From Paramuribaculum sp. (GTDB lineage Bacteria > Bacteroidota > Bacteroidia > Bacteroidales > Muribaculaceae): a stretch of 11,549 nucleotides of DNA. The translations under genes were made by a program, and so were the position numbers. The stretch covers positions 1-11,549 of the forward strand of contig JAIDKJ010000467.1 in NCBI GenBank assembly GCA_029051835.1. Direction: 5' to 3'. A model generated the notes under the pieces. It searched no databases. It saw only the letters and a list, made by a program, of their open reading frames with translations, and was not told the DNA's origin. Position 1 is the stretch's first letter; every line of letters starts with the position of its first letter. Positions 7,605-11,549 of this stretch are shown here, piece by piece.

Positions 7605-8177
7605 TCACTCTGCGGCGGGAGCTTCTGCAGCAGGTGCCTCTTCGGCGGGAGCAGCCTCCTCGGCGGGAGCTTCGGCAGCAGCGGCAGCGGCTTCAGCCTC
7701 AGCCTTTGCAGCAGCGATCTCAGCCTTCTTCTTGGCTACGATCTCAGCCTTTGCCTTGTTCTTGGCCTGCTCAGCCTCGAAGCGCTCTTTGGCGGCGAGC
7801 TCTTTCTTGTCGGCCATGGATGCAACGAGAGCGTCGGTCTGACCCTGCTTCATCTTCTTCCATGCCTCGAAACGACGCTGTGCTTCAGCCTCGTCGAAAG
7901 CGCCTTTTTTCACGCCACCCTGGAGATGCTTCATGAGCATCACACCCTCTGAAGAGAGGATAGTGCGGACGGTGTCGGTAGGCTCTGCGCCTACATTTAC
8001 CCAATACAAAGCCCGTTCGAAGTTCAATGTTATTGTAGCAGGATTAGTGTTCGGATTATAGGAACCTATCCTTTCAATAAATTTACCATCTCGTGGTGCC
8101 CTGCTATCGGCGATAACAATAGGATAGAACGCATAGTTCTTACGACCATGACGTTGCAGTCTGATTTTGGTTGCCAT
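7605..8177 (-). CDS. rpsP: 30S ribosomal protein bS16 with long C-terminal extension
   Basis: 190 residues, over twice the ordinary bS16 length of about 80. Residues 1-82 are the canonical core ([20 protein letters not shown], then [21 protein letters not shown]), which binds 16S rRNA in the small subunit and is needed for its assembly. Residues about 93-160 are charged and predicted helical (Lys/Glu/Ala, [13 protein letters not shown] to [15 protein letters not shown]), likely a coiled coil; the last 30 are almost only Ala, Glu and Pro. Extended bS16 forms are known in Bacteroidota, so the tail is a lineage feature, not a fusion error. ATG 8177 fits the family start. Unlike the enterobacterial rpsP-rimM-trmD-rplS operon, no rimM or trmD follows; the gene stands alone with its own promoter. 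Confidence 0.95.
   Translation of the reverse strand: MATKIRLQRHGRKNYAFYPIVIADSRAPRDGKFIERIGSYNPNTNPATITLNFERALYWVNVGAEPTDTVRTILSSEGVMLMKHLQGGVKKGAFDEAEAQRRFEAWKKMKQGQTDALVASMADKKELAAKERFEAEQAKNKAKAEIVAKKKAEIAAAKAEAEAAAAAAEAPAEEAAPAEEAPAAEAPAAE
7614..7670 (-). repeat. Short imperfect repeats encoding the Ala/Pro/Glu tail of bS16
   Basis: The nonamer GGCGGGAGC (plus-strand reading) occurs at 7614-7622, 7644-7652 and 7662-7670, i.e. at intervals of 30 and 18 nt, both multiples of three. The units encode APAEEA-like repeats in the bS16 tail. The spacing suggests growth by in-frame slippage, so tail length may vary between strains. Confidence 0.7.
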
Positions 8178-8221
8178 TAGAAAATGTCGGTTAAAATTTG
8201 GTTTTGTATTGATTGCGGGTG

Positions 8222-8251
8222 CAAAGTTACTGATTATTTCTCATACGGCAA
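8222..8251 (-). promoter_or_regulatory. Bacteroidetes-type promoter for rpsP
   Basis: Minus-strand -7 TAACTTTG (8229-8222) preceded by -33 TTG (8251-8249) with a 19-nt spacer; the leader is about 40 nt to the ATG at 8177. The remaining upstream part of this gap (8252-8382) shows only a weak 5-bp hairpin and no clear terminator for the gene to the right. Confidence 0.75.
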
Positions 8252-8382
8252 TGCATCCGCGCGGTTTATTTGGCATTTTATGCCCCGAATCATCACAATC
8301 CTCGGGATTCTCCACAAGCAGCACCGAAACCTCACGCCATGCATAACACACAAAACCGACCCGCTCCCCTGCCGGAATTGCA

Positions 8383-9651
8383 TCACAGCTGGCGGCGAAG
8401 CTGCCTGCGCCACTTCAGCAGGCGGCCGCTACGGTCGAGCATGAAAAGCACAGCCAGCACGGCCACTACCGCGAGCGTAAACTGCCACAATCGCGCCGAG
8501 CCTTCAAGCGCAAGGCTGTCGAGCACCTTATCATCGGGAGCCGACGCCTCTACAAAATCGGCATCAATCGAGGCAGCCGTACGTTTCCACTGTATCACAC
8601 CATCGCGAAGCCACACGAGCGAAATCGCTCCCCTCACCAGCTCCTTGAGCTGGGTCGGATCGGCTGAATACACCGGATAATCAGCCATCGACAGGTCGGT
8701 CCACTCATCGGCCTGACGGCTTCCGGCGCCAATAACGGCCACTACGGAACCGCCGCTATTCTTCACCCTGTCGGTCAACTCATTGACAAGATACGTAAAC
8801 GACACATCGGCACGGTCATATTCCGGAATCACCACAAGAAGCGTGCCCCCCTCCGGCTCTACGACGTAAGCGCTCACATCCTCTCCACGATCGGTTATCA
8901 CCAGATCGGGACGGTCGTCGATCTGACCGCCGACCATCCGGCGCTCCACAAAAGTCCATGTGGAGTCAGGAAGCGAAGCGACATCATACGCGCGCCTTAC
9001 GCCATCTTTTTCATATACGAACTCAAACTCCGGAGCCACTCCGTCCTCGTCGCCAAGCAGAGCGACCAGATCCGTCCCCACAGGGAACGGCCTGAAATCC
9101 ACCATCGGCTGCACAGTATAGCCTATAAACGCCACCACCGCCACATAAAACGACGCCACAAGCAGCACCAGCCATTGTATATACGGGCCGAACAGACATC
9201 CGACCCTGCGGTTATATATCAGCAGAACGACCAGAGCAGCCACAATCGCCACATTCTTGAAAAAAGTAGCGGCATTAGACAGGTGGAACATCTCGCCGAA
9301 GCATCCGCAGTCGCTCACAGGGTCAGCGGCCCACACGTATGCCGTCAGCGGGAGCATCACCCCCATCATGAGGGTCATAAGCCACACCACCGTACGCCGG
9401 TAACAACCGGCAGCAAGCATCACTCCGGCAATAAATTCGACAGAAGCGACAAACATTGCAGCCGCAATGACAAGCGATCGCGGCTGTACCATGCCCCATG
9501 CCTGCAGATACTCCTCGATTTTGAACACGAAGCCCCAGAGGTCATCGGCCTTGGCGAATCCCGAAACGATAAAAACCGCTCCTACGGCCAGTCGGAGCGC
9601 CCACACTCCGGCCTGCGACAGCGCTGACAGTTGTTGCCGACCCCCGGTCAT
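8383..9651 (-). CDS. MauE/DoxX-type membrane protein with a cysteine-free thioredoxin-like domain
   Basis: 422 residues. Hydrophobic segments at about 15-33, 59-82, 87-109, 131-147 and 157-178 form a DoxX/MauE-like bundle with the motif SDCGCFGE (113-120) characteristic of MauE relatives, where the cysteine pair is thought to handle thiol redox. Residues about 185-385 are soluble; GGTLLVVIPEYDR, SVVAVIGAG, YPVYSADPTQLKELV and SLVWLRDGVIQWK follow the strand-helix order of a thioredoxin/AhpC-like fold but with no CxxC; in fact no cysteine occurs after residue 152. A last membrane segment (388-404) ends in a very basic tail (KWRRQLRRQL), which by the positive-inside rule lies in the cytoplasm. 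Its ATG overlaps the stop of the preceding gene by 4 nt (ATGA), so the two are translationally coupled. Function is not established; a redox-linked membrane role is inference. Confidence 0.8.
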   Translation of the reverse strand: MTGGRQQLSALSQAGVWALRLAVGAVFIVSGFAKADDLWGFVFKIEEYLQAWGMVQPRSLVIAAAMFVASVEFIAGVMLAAGCYRRTVVWLMTLMMGVMLPLTAYVWAADPVSDCGCFGEMFHLSNAATFFKNVAIVAALVVLLIYNRRVGCLFGPYIQWLVLLVASFYVAVVAFIGYTVQPMVDFRPFPVGTDLVALLGDEDGVAPEFEFVYEKDGVRRAYDVASLPDSTWTFVERRMVGGQIDDRPDLVITDRGEDVSAYVVEPEGGTLLVVIPEYDRADVSFTYLVNELTDRVKNSGGSVVAVIGAGSRQADEWTDLSMADYPVYSADPTQLKELVRGAISLVWLRDGVIQWKRTAASIDADFVEASAPDDKVLDSLALEGSARLWQFTLAVVAVLAVLFMLDRSGRLLKWRRQLRRQL

Positions 9652-10205
9652 TCGGTGAGCTTTATAATGCCGAACACAGCATAATTGACCATATCCATAT
9701 AGTTGGCGTCGATTCCCTCCGACACCTCCGTCACACCGCTATGATCCTCGATCTGCTTGGTGCGCTGCAGCTTGGTGAGTATCAGATCGGTGTACGAATT
9801 GATCCGCATACCGCGCCACGCCTCGTCATAGTCATGATTCTTGGCCTTCATCAGCTCGCGCGCCTGATCGGCATACTTATCGTACAATTCCAGAGCACGT
9901 TCCGAAGTGATATCGATATCGTCGGCAAATCCACAGTCGAGCTGTATCAGCCCCACCAGACCATAGTTGACTATCGCTATGAATTCCGGCAGAATCCCCT
10001 CGTCGACCATCGCCTCCTTCTTGATTTCCAGAGAGCGTATACGCTTGGCTTTGATATAGATCTGATCGGTGATCGATTCAGGCCGCATCATGCGCCACGA
10101 AGGCCCGTAATCATTGAGCTTACGGGCGAAAATATCGCGACAGAGCGCCATCGCCCCGTCAAACTGCCGGTTGGTTTCGTCGTATCTGGTCATAGTAATT
10201 GACAT
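9648..10205 (-). CDS. Tandem DUF1599 (nucleotide modification associated domain 1) protein
   Basis: 185 residues made of two copies of one all-helical unit: copy 1 (about 22-89) has KLNDYGPSWRMMR, SITDQIYIKAKRIRSLE, DEG and IVNYGLVGLIQL; copy 2 (about 115-183) has KNHDYDEAWRGMR, SYTDLILTKLQRTKQIED, SEG and MVNYAVFGIIKL. This matches DUF1599 (PF07659), which is grouped with nucleotide-modification/MazG-like helical proteins by comparative genomics; no reaction has been shown to my knowledge. The DY..W pattern with nearby acidic residues is kept in both copies. The start may be ATG 10205 or ATG 10193, four codons later; both are compatible with the promoter. It is the first gene of a two-gene unit, its stop overlapping the MauE/DoxX-like start by 4 nt. 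Confidence 0.85.
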   Translation of the reverse strand: MSITMTRYDETNRQFDGAMALCRDIFARKLNDYGPSWRMMRPESITDQIYIKAKRIRSLEIKKEAMVDEGILPEFIAIVNYGLVGLIQLDCGFADDIDITSERALELYDKYADQARELMKAKNHDYDEAWRGMRINSYTDLILTKLQRTKQIEDHSGVTEVSEGIDANYMDMVNYAVFGIIKLTE

Positions 10206-10241
10206 GCATTAGCCTGACGGGCACTACGCCGCATCACCCTG

Positions 10242-10272
10242 CAAAATTAAGCCAAATATTCATAACGTGCAA
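10242..10272 (-). promoter_or_regulatory. Bacteroidetes-type promoter for the DUF1599-MauE/DoxX unit
   Basis: Minus-strand -7 TAATTTTG (10249-10242) with -33 TTG (10272-10270) and a 20-nt spacer; leader about 30 nt. A strong hairpin ends 8 nt upstream of the -33 element. Confidence 0.7.
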
Positions 10273-10279
10273 TACGCAA

Positions 10280-10316
10280 GCGCGGCGACCAGCCTCTTCA
10301 GGCATGGTCGCCACGC
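10280..10316. other. Strong hairpin just upstream of the DUF1599 promoter
   Basis: GGCGACCA (10284-10291) pairs with TGGTCGCC (10305-10312); inside, GCCT and AGGC pair around a 4-nt loop with one bulged base, and outside, GCG pairs with CGC across one C/A mismatch: about 15 bp in all. Neither side carries a T-tract. It may end or stabilise the transcript of the 57-residue gene to its right, or insulate the next promoter. Confidence 0.5.
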
Positions 10317-10325
10317 GATAGGTAA

Positions 10326-10377
10326 GCCGGCGGCCGACATAGACATATATCTAATAACGCTTTCGGCCGCTTCCGGC
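10326..10377 (-). other. Stem-loop 4 nt after the stop codon of the 57-residue gene
   Basis: GCCGG and GGCCGA (10326-10337) pair with TCGGCC and CCGGC (10363-10377), an 11-bp stem with a 1x4 internal loop and a 25-nt AT-rich loop. The position right behind the stop suggests a 3' mRNA element or weak terminator; there is no T-tract. With the hairpin at 10280-10316 it fills most of this 176-nt gap. Confidence 0.45.
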
Positions 10378-10381
10378 GATG

Positions 10382-10555
10382 TCATTTCACTGCTTTGTTG
10401 GCATATCCCACCAGCACGAGGATAAACGCTGCGAGAGCGAGGCCACCTCCAATCGAAAGAAGCACCAGAGCATTGCCCGAAGTAAACAGGGTTGCGATCA
10501 TGAACCCGACACCTGCCAGAGCAAAAAGAATAGCAAGAGCAATAAGACCTTTCAT
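10382..10555 (-). CDS. 57-residue membrane protein with two helices, unknown function
   Basis: The frame starts MKGLIALAILFALAGVGFMI and ends LVGYANKAVK. Two hydrophobic segments, about residues 3-24 and 29-50, are joined by a very short turn (TSGN), giving a helical hairpin in the inner membrane with both ends likely on the same side; the C-terminal lysines favour the cytoplasm. There is no cysteine, charged intramembrane residue or known motif. It is supported by a perfect -7 element upstream, an intact start and stop, and hairpins directly behind the stop. It lies 112 nt downstream of the antiporter gene in the same direction, but the intervening promoter suggests separate transcription. 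I do not recognise the family; a small toxin or a membrane-complex accessory peptide are both possible. Confidence 0.65.
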   Translation of the reverse strand: MKGLIALAILFALAGVGFMIATLFTSGNALVLLSIGGGLALAAFILVLVGYANKAVK

Positions 10556-10604
10556 AGTAGTATGTGTTTTTAACGTTGTTTTATTCTATAACACACACTA
10601 TTGC

Positions 10605-10612
10605 CAAAAGTA
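10605..10612 (-). promoter_or_regulatory. Likely promoter (-7 element) of the 57-residue gene
   Basis: Perfect -7 TACTTTTG on the minus strand, with about 45 nt of leader to the ATG at 10555. The matching -33 region reads TGTTA, not TTG, so this is the weakest of the promoters called here. Confidence 0.5.
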
Positions 10613-10667
10613 GGTCGGCTTAATACTTTTTAACACGACGCAGAATGCCAACGCGGCCACCGGACCG

Positions 10668-11549
10668 TCAGTCCTCACGTATGATGAGGAGCACATCCGA
10701 CGGTTGCAACCGTCGACGTCCGTTGGGCACTATATAGCGGCCGTCCCTGCGTATCATTATCACCAGCGACCCCTGCGGCAATTCCAGATCGCGGAGCAGA
10801 TCGCTCTTTTCAAGATGCGCCTGCGTCAGCGTCAGCGTATGGAGCGAAGTCGGCAGCTCGTCGGGAATCTCCACACCGAAATGATCGTCGACAGCCTCCT
10901 GCCGCTCAACAAGCCCCATGCGCCTGGCAGCCGCCATAACAGTGGTCCCCTGCACGAGCAGCGACAATATCGTGACAAAAAACACTATATTGAATATCTG
11001 CGAAGCCCCCTCCACGTGAGCCACCACCGGATAGGTGGCAAATATGATAGGCACTGCACCGCGCAAGCCCACCCACGACACAAACAGCTTGGGCCGCAAC
11101 CCGACACTCCTGAACGGCAGAAGCGAACAGAACACACTGAGCGGACGTCCGACCACGATCATGAACGCGCCAATGAGCAGCGACACCGCCGCTACCGACA
11201 GCATTTCATGCGGATTGACAAGCAGGCCGAGCATAAGGAACACCACTATCTGCGCAAGCCATGTGATGCCGTCGATAAACTTCGCTATGCCGCGATGTCC
11301 GGCCACACGCCCGTTGCCCACCGTTATGCCGCACAGATACACAGCCAGATACCCATTGCCGCCAAGCGCTGTGGTGGCAGCATAAGAGAAAAACACGCAG
11401 CCCACTATGAGAATGGCCGTCATGGCCACCGCCTGAGAGGGATCCTCATTGTCGGCCGACGATCCTCCAAGCCGCCGATAGACCGACGCGAGCCAGATCG
11501 TAAGTCGACCCGTCAGAAATCCTCCCGCTATGCCTATGCCGAACTGCAT
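10668..11549 (-). CDS. K+/H+ (CPA1, NhaP2/CvrA-like) antiporter, C-terminal part (start outside window)
   Basis: 293 residues are visible; the apparent first Met (MQFGIGIAGG) coincides with the window edge and is internal to the family, so the gene continues to the right. The visible part holds several membrane segments (about 44-62, 66-78, 97-111, 117-134, 157-175, 184-205) with the antiporter motif FVSWVGLRGAVPI (156-168), followed by a cytoplasmic RCK_C/TrkA_C-type domain (about 224-293; LPQGSLVIMIRRDG, then RLQPSDVLLII). That combination is typical of NhaP2/CvrA-type potassium/proton antiporters of the inner membrane, which export K+ or Na+ in exchange for protons, with the RCK_C domain sensing ligand. 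Ion specificity cannot be decided from sequence. No T-tract terminator follows the stop. Confidence 0.9.
   Translation of the reverse strand: MQFGIGIAGGFLTGRLTIWLASVYRRLGGSSADNEDPSQAVAMTAILIVGCVFFSYAATTALGGNGYLAVYLCGITVGNGRVAGHRGIAKFIDGITWLAQIVVFLMLGLLVNPHEMLSVAAVSLLIGAFMIVVGRPLSVFCSLLPFRSVGLRPKLFVSWVGLRGAVPIIFATYPVVAHVEGASQIFNIVFFVTILSLLVQGTTVMAAARRMGLVERQEAVDDHFGVEIPDELPTSLHTLTLTQAHLEKSDLLRDLELPQGSLVIMIRRDGRYIVPNGRRRLQPSDVLLIIRED

Noticed and set aside
7311..7952. Ser/Gly-rich plus-strand open frames opposite rpsP
   Set aside because: They are antisense to the Ala/Glu repeat tail of bS16 and run through the terminator at 7498-7542.
10654..10667. 5-bp hairpin directly after the antiporter stop codon as a terminator
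   Set aside because: The stem is too short and is followed by CGTTGGCATT, not a T-tract.

Overview
The window reads as chromosomal DNA of a Bacteroidota bacterium, most likely order Bacteroidales (a Muribaculaceae-like genome is my guess). Evidence: seven genes or operons have the Bacteroidetes-type promoter (-33 TTG/TTTG, about 19-20 nt, -7 TAnnTTTG), strong Shine-Dalgarno sequences are missing, bS16 carries a long Ala/Glu/Lys-rich tail, and several proteins (the single-chain PurL, the short PurF paralogue, the tandem DUF1599 protein) are of types I know from this phylum. I see no IS element, phage, CRISPR array, tRNA or rRNA; this is core housekeeping sequence.

Layout. Minus strand, 1-142: 5' end of etfB with its own promoter. 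Minus strand, 5410-230: a purine operon, purL (FGAM synthase) followed after 78 nt by a PurF paralogue whose glutaminase site has been erased while its PRPP-binding half looks intact; a stem-loop lies between the two. Plus strand, 5675-7444: efp (divergent from purL, own promoter and terminator), then a 353-nt gap holding a compact predicted RNA fold (6335-6422), then a promoter driving a 75-residue single-span membrane or exported protein that overlaps by 62 nt a divergent uracil-DNA-glycosylase-superfamily gene. A hairpin/T-tract terminator at 7498-7542 closes that unit and probably also serves the convergent rpsP.

Minus strand, 11549-7605: a CPA1-type K+/H+ antiporter (5' end cut by the window), a 57-residue two-helix membrane protein with two hairpins behind it, a translationally coupled pair (tandem DUF1599 protein and a MauE/DoxX membrane protein with a cysteine-free thioredoxin-like domain), then rpsP. 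Between the genes named above the remaining stretches (for example 6423-6535 and 8252-8382) show nothing I can support.

How the genes relate: purL and the PurF paralogue both point to early purine synthesis (PRPP to phosphoribosylamine, and FGAR to FGAM). efp and rpsP belong to translation. The glycosylase and the DUF1599 protein suggest DNA repair or nucleotide handling, and etfB and the antiporter are energy and ion-homeostasis genes. The items most worth a second look are the glutaminase-dead PurF paralogue, the structured RNA candidate, the overlapping small-protein/glycosylase pair, and the DUF1599-MauE/DoxX coupled pair.
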